A DNA stretch of 64,000 bases from positions 20,538,617 through 20,602,616 of the forward strand of contig NC_092250.1 in NCBI RefSeq assembly GCF_036320965.1, in the 5' to 3' direction. The DNA comes from Panulirus ornatus (taxonomy: Eukaryota; Arthropoda; Malacostraca; Decapoda; Palinuridae). Below are positions 37,095 to 48,319 of this stretch, piece after piece (position 1 is the stretch's first letter; each line of letters starts with the position of its first letter). Under the pieces are notes generated by a model. It searched no databases and was not told the origin of the DNA. It worked only from the letters and a program-made list of their open reading frames with translations. A program made the position numbers and the translations under genes.

Positions 37095-38379
37095 GTAATG
37101 TTTGCACAACAGTACATCATGATTATTATCACCGCATGTAGAAAGATAGCTTGAAGTGGGAAAATTTTAAAAGTGTTGCAGATCATTTTGAAAAGAGTTG
37201 CCTTGTTGATAGATGTATGATTGCTGAGGTTTAACATTACATTGGTACACATTATAACACTATTCTATTGGACTAAGTGGAGGGAAGGGTAGTCTGTAAT
37301 AAGCCAAATTTTGTTACATTCCAGGTATTATTAAGGAACATTAGTAAGTGAAATATTAACAAGTGCAATGGAAACTTACTATTTTTCTTTTGAGAAAATT
37401 ACTGTTTAAACTTATCCCACCCCTCTTGCAAAAAGTGATAAGGATGGGGCAAACTGCTCTGAATTAGAAGGAAATATATCCAGGGTTGGATAGAGTTGCA
37501 TAAATCACCTCCTGATCAGAAATTGGGCATGCTTGAGGCATGAGCTACCTTCTCCATGCTCAGGATTCTCAAACATTTTTGGCTTTTCAGCCCTGCTGAG
37601 GTGTTCCCTGGACCTCTTAGCACATGTATCATTGATAGCATGCTTATCTGCCATGAATTAACATCAAAAAATGTAATTACATGAGAAAACAGTCCCTGAA
37701 TTTCTTTTTCTGTTGAAAAAACAGTGCACGTATCTCATACTGGCAGGTAATGACCAAAGTAGGTCTTGTTACATCTTGAAGATGTAAAGACACAAAAAAT
37801 AATACTGCAGCATTAAACTTGTAAATCAGTGTAAAACTATGTATATGCCTGAGAGAACTTTGTACATCAGTAAGATAAAGGCAAAGTACACAGAGGTAAT
37901 GTGCAACAGTCTGTCACATGTTTTCCTGACATTCAGTCTTGACCGAGTTTGGAAACTAATGAACTATTCTGTTACATCCCAAACTCTCTTTTGGGTCCTT
38001 AAATTATCAGACTAAATGCATGATGTAGATGAATTTCATGAAAATTTCTGTTAGATCCCAAACTTAGTCCAGTGGGGTTCAGAAGGTCTGTTGGATGCTA
38101 AATTCTGATATATTGAAGTCTATTACACTAGAGATATACTTCATTTGCAAATATCTGCTGAAACTTTCAAAGTAGGTAGTTATTGGGGGGCAGTAAATGA
38201 CCAGGGAGGTATATTACCTGTATTATCTGCCTTGATATCGGAAGGGTTAGTGACCTCTGCATAGCGAGCCAGCACTTTTGTGGTTGTCAGGTTACATTCC
38301 TCTGATCTAGGTAGCTCTCTTTTCTTTCTGCCTCTCTAACATGTGGACTACTGGCATTGTCCACAAACATACAATCTCT
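37095..38379. other. Intron, nothing recognised
   Basis: About 1.3 kb without a feature I can support. Confidence 0.4.
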
Positions 38380-38735
38380 CCTTGTCATATGTAACACTTA
38401 ACAACTGAGCACTATGCACTAGCCCTGCCTTTTGGCAAAAATGGTAGGTGCAGTAGATGGAAGTAGTAGGTAGGAATATTTAGGCAGGAGCATTAGGCAG
38501 AAGTAGTAGGTAGGAGCATTAGGCAGAAGTAATCATTAGAAACATTAGGTAGGAGCCTCTGCAAACACTGCACTAGACTTGCCGTCTCTCAGTGGCCTGT
38601 TATGGGTGAGGCTTTAAGGCTAAAAAGTGGCACTAGAGTTCTTTAGTCATGGAGACTATATTGCCTTGTCCACCCCTTTGAGGGATTTCCAATTGGAACA
38701 GGCATCAGAGATATAAATACATAGATAACTTTCAA
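38380..38735 (+). repeat. Repeat R5 with minisatellite, copy 2
   Basis: Contains a run of gtaggagcattaggcagaag-like units (38440-38560), then gtaggagcctctgcaaacac, the core cagtggcctgttatgggtga and ccacccctttgagggatttc. The complement of 29845-30290 aligns with it over the whole length. Confidence 0.75.
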
Positions 38736-39389
38736 AAATGTGAGGAAGTCTCACCCATATAAATTCCAGTAGAATGATGGTTAACCAAGCATCGTTTTGC
38801 AAGAGCAGTATATAACAACTAGGACATCTAAGAAATGGGGAAGAAATTCAGAGAATGGTGCTAGATTTTTGCTATAGTGACAGGTTTGAAAAAATTTGTA
38901 TTTTTTTGAAATATTCTTTTTCAGTTAATAATGAAATATTTAAGCACATTGTAATTTCAGTTATAATGCCTTTAATGATATCAAATCAACATGGCATTTC
39001 AACCACTGATAGTTGCCATATTTGAAACACCAAATTTTCATGATATTGTACCTAAAAGTGACATGTACTTAACCTGAAATATTAAAGATGTATTATAATG
39101 GGTAAATACACCATCAGACATGAATGTCACATGCTGAATGGATTAATCATATTCTGGAAAGCTTGACAAACTGTTCATTCCATCCCTGTCTCACTTTATG
39201 TCCACCTACCTTAATGCCTCATCATCAATATTTTCAGTAAGAATCATTAGATATTATTTGATTACTTACTAACTTCTTGCCTTAGGAGTCCCTTCTGTCC
39301 TTATAAGGCATCTGTAGCACTCTGGAAGCTGGCTACATCAATGGGTCAGGACCATGGGCATGGAGAATCTTAGAATATGTTGAAATGGT
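38736..39389. other. Intron, nothing recognised
   Basis: No supported feature. Confidence 0.4.
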
Positions 39390-39770
39390 ATATGTAGTGT
39401 TGTAGTGTTTGAGTGAGAGAATGTGACTCATGTTTGCTTAGGAAGAGTGTATGAAAAATCTGGTATGGCAAGGAGTGCAAAGAGAATGAATTTTGGAGTG
39501 GTAGAGTGGGCAAAAGTGATACTTTGTGATGGTTTGGGCATGTGGAAAGAATGCAAGAGTATATGATAGTATGATTAAAGGGGCTGTTTTGAGAGGAAAA
39601 CAATCTGTGACATGGAAAATAGAGAAGATTACCGGAGGGAAAGAAATGGTGGAAGAATGCATGAAATGTATGCAAGGGAGGCATGTAAGCATGGGGACAA
39701 GTGGAGACACTTTTGCCCTGGCCAGCCCTCTGATAACAACTTTCGGAGGAGGACAGGCATTAGAAAAATA
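39390..39770 (+). mobile_element. Decayed LINE C-terminal part
   Basis: The plus strand reads WFGHVERMQE near 39530, the landmark of the LINE C-terminal domain, with other pieces in shifted frames. The end (GDTFALASPLITTFGG) differs from LINE-A, so it belongs to another family. Confidence 0.5.
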
Positions 39771-40335
39771 GAGAAATAGATGGATAGATATAACAATGTG
39801 TGGAAAAAGTTAGCTGATATTAGAAATGAATATAATGGAGATTACAATGATTCAATGATTCAGTAATATGTTACATTAGATACTTGTTTGAATGTTTTTG
39901 TGATTGTGATTTATCCTATGCCTGTTATGGTATAGATACTGCATGCCTTCATACCTCATATACATTTATAAAAAGTTAGTTTGATCACCAAACCTGCTGA
40001 ACCATATTTAATCATATAGATTGTCTCAGCAAGTAAGTTTACTTCATGGAAATGAGCATCACTGCTGCCTTTGTTAGCTTGCAAGGTTGAGGATCCAGTT
40101 ATGGAAACTTGATTCCCACAAAAGGTGCATGCACTTGATCCATCTCTGGAAATAAGAACAGAGCTAATGGTACTAGATGGAGAGATAGGAAGAATTTCTT
40201 CACCATTTCAGTTTTCTAGAATGATGGTTAGATAAGGTTACTTTATTTTAACAAATTATAGAATTTAATCAGAATGTAACCACAGCTGAATTATTACTTC
40301 TACTGTGCTCATATATCATTTTTTTCCATTCCAAG
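39771..40335. other. Intron, nothing recognised
   Basis: No supported feature up to the EGF 6 acceptor. Confidence 0.4.
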
Positions 40336-40461
40336 TTTCATGCAATGAGGTCAACAACTGCCATCCCAATGCTCAGTGTATTTATGACAGCTATTCCCGG
40401 ACCTACACGTGTCAGTGTAATGCTGGGTTTGATGGGGATGGCTACCACTGCAGTGAGCTGG
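40336..40461 (+). CDS. Ndg: Nidogen exon: EGF-like domain 6
   Basis: Residues 431-473, a symmetric phase 1-1 exon of 126 nt. It encodes CNEVNNCHPNAQCIYDSYSR, then TYTCQCNAGFDGDGYHC. The acceptor is ttccattccaag at 40335 and the donor gtaagt at 40462. It founds a second EGF subfamily in this protein, with NAQC-hydrophobic-YD in the middle, shared with domains 7, 8 and 9. A decayed copy of this exon lies about 330 bp downstream (40795-40858). Confidence 0.9.
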
Positions 40462-40715
40462 GTAAGTGTTACACTGTTTGAAGTTTAAAGTGGGATAATG
40501 ATACAGAAAGATATAAGGAGCTGTTTATTTTCATATGTTACTTAGAGCCATTGGTAAGTGGAGATAATCTTTTTACCTGTTGTCATTCATGGAAATGAAA
40601 TTACCTTGAATGCATTGTTACTCAGTTTTGATTTTCTTGTCACTGCTGTATCCTAAGTTGATAACGAAACATAAAAATTGCAACTCTCAATAAAAGGCCC
40701 TTTAACTTTTTTGAT

Positions 40716-40789
40716 ACACTATTTCTTTATTTATCAATGCATGGTCCACTGTGAACACTATTTCTTTATTTATCAATGCATGGTCCACT
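40716..40789 (+). repeat. 39-bp tandem duplication
   Basis: acactatttctttatttatc...ggtccact occurs at 40716-40750 and again at 40755-40789, immediately before the relic EGF exon. Confidence 0.9.
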
Positions 40790-40794
40790 CATAG

Positions 40795-40858
40795 TTTCTT
40801 GCAATGAAGTCAACAACTGACTTCCTGGTATGCAATTCATTTATGAGAATTACACCCA
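40795..40858 (+). pseudogene. Decayed duplicate of EGF exon 6
   Basis: The stretch beginning tttcttgcaatgaagtcaac matches the start of the exon at 40336 (tttcatgcaatgaggtcaac) and stays alignable to about tatttatgacagctat. It is preceded by AG (catag). In the exon's frame it reads V-S-C-N-E-V-N-N and then TGA, and the third cysteine region is rearranged. It is therefore a relic of an exon duplication, not a usable exon. A 39-bp tandem duplication lies directly upstream (40716-40789). Confidence 0.7.
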
Positions 40859-40979
40859 TTTAGTTATCTGTTTATGTAGTACAGGAAGAAGGATCTGCTC
40901 TTATGGGGCCCTGTCTCCTTGATTTTATATTGCATCAAGTAGCCTCATTAATCCTTGTAAAGTGCTGGCATTCAGTCTC

Positions 40980-41790
40980 CTTGGTCAGTATGTTACAACC
41001 ATTCACTATCTGTATACTATATTAGTGTGTCTTAATATCCTTTCTAACAATCTTTTTGCCCATTGTTCTTGTCAGTGCCTCTGGTTCCTTGGTGCTATAT
41101 CTTTTAAAGAGCTGTTCATTGTCAGTATTGTTCAGCTGATTTTGAAAGTTGAAGGCTGTTATCGGGTCCCCCCGTTCTCCACTTTGAATCCATATTAAGT
41201 GGCTTTGTAGCTCCCAGCTTCTCATTGGAGCTCAGTCCTTTTAATGCAGGAATCATTGTAGTTGCTCTTCTTTGTACCCTCTCAGTCAAATGTTTGTGAT
41301 TAGCATTTAAGTGTGGTAACTAGACTTTGCTCCAGTTTTGGTCTAAGATGTGTTGTGAGTAGCGTACCAAACACAAATTTATCTATATACATGAATTCTC
41401 AATTCCATGATTGCCTGCAGACAGTTTGTCTCTTTCACAGATCTCTGTATGTGTAGCTTTGGTGAGAGATTAAGCACATTGTTGATCCATAGGATCTTTT
41501 CCAACCAGATTCATGTAGTTTATTTCTCACTAAGTAATAATCATACCTTGGTCTTCTTTCACTTTGTCCTATCCTCATTATCTTATAATTGTTTTGATTG
41601 AATCTCATCATCTGTTTGTCTGACCAAGTTGGGAGTTTGTCCATGTACCCCTGGAAATTATCATTCCCTACTTCTCTCAAAGGAGTCCAGTCCATCAGGC
41701 AAGTCATTTTCATACACTAAGAATAGCAATAGACCAAAGACCAAGCATTGTGGCATACCACATGTGACCCCAAGCAAAATATGTGGAAAG
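40980..41790 (-). mobile_element. CR1-like LINE relic, RT to C-terminus
   Basis: On the minus strand: GMPQCLVFGLLLFLVYENDL (motif B region) with PDGLD, then LQGYMDKL-like codons in the 41435-41713 frame (GYMDKLPTWSDKQMMRFN), RPRYDYYLVRNKLHESG, LLTTHLRPKLEQ and ERVQRRATTMIPALKGLSSN. The segment holding motif C is lost. This is the best preserved of the CR1-like relics antisense to the gene. Confidence 0.75.
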
Positions 41791-42829
41791 AAAAATTGAA
41801 AAAGAAGAAGCTTGTGAGTGGTGAATATGCATTGGTTTAAGGTTCACATTCAGAGCATATTGTTTTGTCTTACTTTGTCTACATTTTCATGAATTGTTTC
41901 CACAGATGTAGTGGGCAAGCTGAGAACTCTGGCTGTATCATCTCCACATAGACCTACAAAAGAGCATCTCAAAATATCTAACTTTACATCCAAGTTAATG
42001 CTATATTACTTTTCTTCTTGTGAGAAAAAAGATTCACTTGTGTTCTTCTACTCATAGCTGTAAGGGTTTAAAGAGGTTACCTGTAATATTAGAAAATAAT
42101 AGTGTGAAACTCCCTCCCATATATTACAAATTGGTAATTACTATTTGGCTTGGAGGAAACCACCATTTGTTCACTTACTAATGGATAATTGCTCACCAGT
42201 GGTTACCTGCTGTTGCCATAAAGAGTTTTAAAACTTTGTTTCTTTTCTGCATTATTTTGTGTATATTTTCATGTGCAGAATTCCATTCAGTGATATAATA
42301 TAACGTAACACCAAACCCCATGCAGAATCAAAAAATAAGAAAGCACACCCATGGCTCTTGCCTCATCAGTTGGTACTTGTTAAGTCCCCCTTTCTGAACA
42401 AAGATGACACTGACAGAATACATTCACAATGTAATGCCTTGACAAGCACTTACCAATGGTCCTCCTAACCAAGTCTTACATTCCCCTCCATCAGGCATAC
42501 ATCTACCAAAAACTACACTCCCCAGATACAGCTGAGTTACACTTTCTTGTATACTTTCTGGACACCACACAGCACTGTATCACAAACATTGGCTCAAAAT
42601 TTCATAGACATCTCACACCTCAGATGCAACTTTTTACTGAAGACATTAAAGACTTACCCCTCAGTTGTCTTGCACCCACCTCACAGGATAAGCATACGGT
42701 ATTTCTCCACTCCTTGAATTACTGACCCACCTAATAAATGTGGTTAACCATCTGAGCACTGCCAGAACCCCCTGTAGAAAGGGCCTTGGGGAAAAAAGTT
42801 TAGATATGTAGATATAAATATTTTTTTAT
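41791..42829. other. Intron, nothing recognised
   Basis: About 1 kb. A plus-strand ORF at 42456-42725 has no motif I recognise. Confidence 0.4.
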
Positions 42830-42931
42830 TAAACTTATTCACCGTCTCCTGTGTCAGCAAGGTAGCGCAAGGAAACAGACAAAAGAATAGCCCAACCCAC
42901 CCACACACACACACACATGTATATACATAAG

Positions 42932-43027
<96 letters not shown>

Positions 43028-43194
43028 TACATATACATTTCAACATATACATACATGTGCATACACAGATGTATACATATATATATATATATATACATGC
43101 AGATATTCATACTTGCTGCCTTCATCCATTCCCATCACCACCCCACCACACATAGAATAGCATCCCCCCCTCTCCCCCTGCAAGGTAGCACTAA
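42830..43194 (-). mobile_element. LINE-A 3' UTR fragment expanded by (CA)n
   Basis: Tail core variant (ccgtctcctgtgtcagcaag), then acacatgtatatacataagc, a (CA)n run of about 85 bp (42935-43020), a short (TA)n (43073-43096), and UTR sequence up to gcaaggtagcacta, where it breaks directly into the satellite array. Confidence 0.8.
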
Positions 43195-46100
43195 GTTTAG
43201 AGGAGAGATTTAGTTGATCTTTTTTATCAAAATCAAGGAATTAGAGATACCATTTATTGGCTCAGAATTAGATTAGTACTCATCAGAATTAATCAGTGAA
43301 TAGTTGTGTATAAATGGATTTACAAGGCATTATGTGTAAGGTATAAAGTGTTGTGTTTTAGAAAAAGCACATCATAGCATAATGCAGTAATAAGGGGAAA
43401 GGGTAGTTAGTTATATAACCCTTTCATCAGTAATATTTGTGATTGTAAATGATCAAAGCTTGCAGTGTAATGATTATGATGAAATCAGCTTACTGCAGTA
43501 GACTATTAGAAGATAAAACAGAAGCAATGTACATAACTAAGTTTAGAGGAGAGATTTAGTTGATCTTTTTTATCAAAATCAAGGAATTAGAGATACCATT
43601 TATTGGCTCAGAATTAGATTAGTACTCATCAGAATTAATCAGTGAATAGTTGTGTATAAATGGATTTACAAGGCATTATGTGTAAGGTATAAAGTGTTGT
43701 GTTTTAGAAAAAGCACATCATAGCATAATGCAGTAATAAGGGGAAAGGGTAGTTAGTTATATAACCCTTTCATCAGTAAAGTAATATTTGTGAAAGTAAA
43801 TGATCAGACAAAGCTTGCAGTGTAATGATTATGATGAAATCAGCTTACTGCAGTAGACTATTAGAAGATAAAACAGAAGCAATGTACATAACTAAGTTTA
43901 GAGGAGAGATTTAGTTGATCTTTTTTATCAAAATCAAGGAATTAGAGATACCATTTATTGGCTCAGAATTAGATTAGTACTCATCAGAATTAATCAGTGA
44001 ATAGTTGTGTATAAATGGATTTACAAGGCATTATGTGTAAGGTATAAAGTGTTGTGTTTTAGAAAAAGCACATCATAGCATAATGCAGTAATAAGGGGAA
44101 AGGGTAGTTAGTTATATAACCCTTTCATCAGTAAAGTAATATTTGTGAAAGTAAATGATCAGACAAAGCTTGCAGTGTAATGATTATGATGAAATCAGCT
44201 TACTGCAGTAGACTATTAGAAGATAAAACAGAAGCAATGTACATAACTAAGTTTAGAGGAGAGATTTAGTTGATCTTTTTTATCAAAGTCAAGGGATTAG
44301 ACACCATATATTGGCTCAGCATTTGATTTGTACTTATCAGAATTAGTCAATGAATAGTGGTGTATAAATGGATTTCCAAGGCATTATGTATAAGATATAA
44401 GGTATTGTGTTTTAGTAAGAGCACATCATAGCATAATGCAGTAATAAGGGGAAAGGGTAGTTAGTTATATAACCCTTTCATCAGTAAAGTAATATTTGTG
44501 AAAGTAAATGATCAGACAAAGCTTGCAGTGTAATGATTATGATGAAATCAGCTTACTGCAGTAGACTATTAGAAGATAAAACAGAAGCAATGTACATAAC
44601 TAAGTTTAGAGGAGAGATTTAGTTGATCTTTTTTATCAAAATCAAGGAATTAGAGATACCATTTATTGGCTCAGAATTAGATTAGTACTCATCAGAATTA
44701 ATCAGTGAATAGTTGTGTATAAATGGATTTCCAAGGCATTATGTATAAGATATAAGGTATTGTGTTTTAGTAAGAGCACATCATAGCATAATGCAGTAAT
44801 AAGGGGAAAGGGTAGTTAGTTATATAACCCTTTCATCAGTAATATTTGTGATTGTAAATGATCAAAGCTTGCAGTGTAATGATTATGATGAAATCAGCTT
44901 ACTGCAGTAGACTATTAGAAGATAAAACAGAAGCAATGTACATAACTAAGTTTAGAGGAGAGATTTAGTTGATCTTTTTTATCAAAATCAAGGAATTAGA
45001 GATACCATTTATTGGCTCAGAATTAGATTAGTACTCATCAGAATTAATCAGTGAATAGTTGTGTATAAATGGATTTACAAGGCATTATGTGTAAGGTATA
45101 AAGTGTTGTGTTTTAGAAAAAGCACATCATAGCATAATGCAGTAATAAGGGGAAAGGGTAGTTAGTTATATAACCCTTTCATCAGTAATATTTGTGATTG
45201 TAAATGATCAAAGCTTGCAGTGTAATGATTATGATGAAATCAGCTTACTGCAGTAGACTATTAGAAGATAAAACAGAAGCAATGTACATAACTAAGTTTA
45301 GAGGAGAGATTTAGTTGATCTTTTTTATCAAAATCAAGGAATTAGAGATACCATTTATTGGCTCAGAATTAGATTAGTACTCATCAGAATTAATCAGTGA
45401 ATAGTTGTGTATAAATGGATTTACAAGGCATTATGTGTAAGGTATAAAGTGTTGTGTTTTAGAAAAAGCACATCATAGCATAATGCAGTAATAAGGGGAA
45501 AGGGTAGTTAGTTATATAACCCTTTCATCAGTAAAGTAATATTTGTGAAAGTAAATGATCAGACAAAGCTTGCAGTGTAATGATTATGATGAAATCAGCT
45601 TACTGCAGTAGACTATTAGAAGATAAAACAGAAGCAATGTACATAACTAAGTTTAGAGGAGAGATTTAGTTGATCTTTTTTATCAAAATCAAGGAATTAG
45701 AGATACCATTTATTGGCTCAGAATTAGATTAGTACTCATCAGAATTAATCAGTGAATAGTTGTGTATAAATGGATTTACAAGGCATTATGTGTAAGGTAT
45801 AAAGTGTTGTGTTTTAGAAAAAGCACATCATAGCATAATGCAGTAATAAGGGGAAAGGGTAGTTAGTTATATAACCCTTTCATCAGTAATATTTGTGATT
45901 GTAAATGATCAAAGCTTGCAGTGTAATGATTATGATGAAATCAGCTTACTGCAGTAGACTATTAGAAGATAAAACAGAAGCAATGTACATAACTAAGTTT
46001 AGAGGAGAGATTTAGTTGATCTTTTTTATCAAAATCAAGGAATTAGAGATACCATTTATTGGCTCAGAATTAGATTAGTACTCATCAGAATTAATCAGTG

Positions 46101-47725
46101 AATAGTTGTGTATAAATGGATTTACAAGGCATTATGTGTAAGGTATAAAGTGTTGTGTTTTAGAAAAAGCACATCATAGCATAATGCAGTAATAAGGGGA
46201 AAGGGTAGTTAGTTATATAACCCTTTCATCAGTAAAGTAATATTTGTGAAAGTAAATGATCAGACAAAGCTTGCAGTGTAATGATTATGATGAAATCAGC
46301 TTACTGCAGTAGACTATTAGAAGATAAAACAGAAGCAATGTACATAACTAAGTTTAGAGGAGAGATTTAGTTGATCTTTTTTATCAAAATCAAGGAATTA
46401 GAGATACCATTTATTGGCTCAGAATTAGATTAGTACTCATCAGAATTAATCAGTGAATAGTTGTGTATAAATGGATTTACAAGGCATTATGTGTAAGGTA
46501 TAAAGTGTTGTGTTTTAGAAAAAGCACATCATAGCATAATGCAGTAATAAGGGGAAAGGGTAGTTAGTTATATAACCCTTTCATCAGTAATATTTGTGAT
46601 TGTAAATGATCAAAGCTTGCAGTGTAATGATTATGATGAAATCAGCTTACTGCAGTAGACTATTAGAAGATAAAACAGAAGCAATGTACATAACTAAGTT
46701 TAGAGGAGAGATTTAGTTGATCTTTTTTATCAAAATCAAGGAATTAGAGATACCATTTATTGGCTCAGAATTAGATTAGTACTCATCAGAATTAATCAGT
46801 GAATAGTTGTGTATAAATGGATTTCCAAGGCATTATGTATAAGATATAAGGTATTGTGTTTTAGTAAGAGCACATCATAGCATAATGCAGTAATAAGGGG
46901 AAAGGGTAGTTAGTTATATAACCCTTTCATCAGTAATATTTGTGATTGTAAATGATCAAAGCTTGCAGTGTAATGATTATGATGAAATCAGCTTACTGCA
47001 GTAGACTATTAGAAGATAAAACAGAAGCAATGTACATAACTAAGTTTAGAGGAGAGATTTAGTTGATCTTTTTTATCAAAATCAAGGAATTAGAGATACC
47101 ATTTATTGGCTCAGAATTAGATTAGTACTCATCAGAATTAATCAGTGAATAGTTGTGTATAAATGGATTTACAAGGCATTATGTGTAAGGTATAAAGTGT
47201 TGTGTTTTAGAAAGAGCACATCATAGCATAATGCAGTAATAAGGGGAAAGGGTAGTTAGTTATATAACCCTTTCATCAGTAAAGTAATATTTGTGAAAGT
47301 AAATGATCAGACAAAGCTTGCAGTGTAATGATTATGATGAAATCAGCTTACTGCAGTAGACTATTAGAAGATAAAACAGAAGCAATGTACATAACTAAGT
47401 TTAGAGGAGAGATTTAGTTGATCTTTTTTATCAAAATCAAGGAATTAGAGATACCATTTATTGGCTCAGAATTAGATTAGTACTCATCAGAATTAATCAG
47501 TGAATAGTTGTGTATAAATGGATTTACAAGGCATTATGTGTAAGGTATAAAGTGTTGTGTTTTAGAAAAAGCACATCATAGCATAATGCAGTAATAAGGG
47601 GAAAGGGTAGTTAGTTATATAACCCTTTCATCAGTAATATTTGTGATTGTAAATGATCAAAGCTTGCAGTGTAATGATTATGATGAAATCAGCTAATTAC
47701 AGTAGACTCTTATAAGGTAAAACAG
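43191..47725. repeat. Satellite array, 13 units of 346 or 355 bp
   Basis: Units start (ctaagtttagaggagagatt) at 43191, 43537, 43892, 44247, 44600, 44946, 45292, 45647, 45993, 46348, 46694, 47040 and 47395. Twelve are complete; the last diverges after about 47690. Spacings are 346, 355, 355, 353, 346, 346, 355, 346, 355, 346, 346 and 355. The 9-bp difference is two small indels: cagtaatatt versus cagtaaagtaatatt, and gatcaaagc versus gatcagacaaagc. A second variable block (ttccaaggcattatgtataa versus ttacaaggcattatgtgtaa) marks units 4, 5 and 11. No ORF; units are otherwise nearly identical. It lies wholly inside a nidogen intron. Confidence 0.97.
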
Positions 47726-47857
47726 ATTAAAGCTGTATGCTCAAGTAGGAATTATGTTTGAGGCTATAAGAAGGAATGCGAAACAAAACTATGATCAATG
47801 TTCATTGGCTTGTTGTAACAGTCTGATTAATACCTTCGCTTTATTCTTTGTCAATAG

Positions 47858-47986
47858 ATGAGTGCAGCAGTGTTCTGGACTGTGACACCAATGCTCAGTG
47901 CCTGTATGACAGTACCAGTCAGCGTTACAAGTGTGAGTGCAATGATGGCTATGAGGGAGATGGACGCACATGTCAACTTCAAGGAG
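47858..47986 (+). CDS. Ndg: Nidogen exon: EGF-like domain 7
   Basis: Residues 473-516, a symmetric phase 1-1 exon of 129 nt. It opens with DECSSVLDCDTNAQCLYDS and ends GYEGDGRTCQLQGG. The acceptor is tttgtcaatag at 47857 and the donor gtcagt at 47987. The satellite array in the preceding intron stops only about 130 bp before the acceptor. Confidence 0.9.
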
Positions 47987-48319
47987 GTCAGTTAGTCAGT
48001 TATATTGCATCATATCACAATAACATGAAAAACAGTTGCAATAGATAATTACAACAATTGAGGTTAAGAAGTGCTGCTGCTGCAGTAGAGGCTCAATAAT
48101 TTGGAAAAGTTAGATTTCACTGCCTCAGGGGGATTCTCTAGTTTTCTGATATATCAAAGTCTCACCCCTCTTCTCATGGTGACCTCATTAGTACACCTTT
48201 AGAGATGGAATAAAAGAGGGAGGCATTACCCAACTCCATCAGGGCAGTAGATTTCAAAACAGACAAACACCTGAGGTGTACTGAGTGCTGTTTTTTAAGC
48301 AGTCTGAGAGCCCTCTGCA
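47987..48319. other. Intron, nothing recognised
   Basis: Short stretch between the EGF 7 exon and the older LINE copy. Confidence 0.4.

Noticed and set aside
42456..42725. Possible coding exon (89-codon plus-strand frame)
   Set aside because: No motif, no fitting phase and wrong cysteine content for this protein.
42744..43213. Cys-Val and His-Thr repeat frames over 42904-43020
   Set aside because: Translation of a (CA)n run inside a LINE-A tail.
43191..47725. CRISPR-like array
   Set aside because: Units are about 350 bp, adjacent, without spacers; a satellite in a eukaryotic intron.
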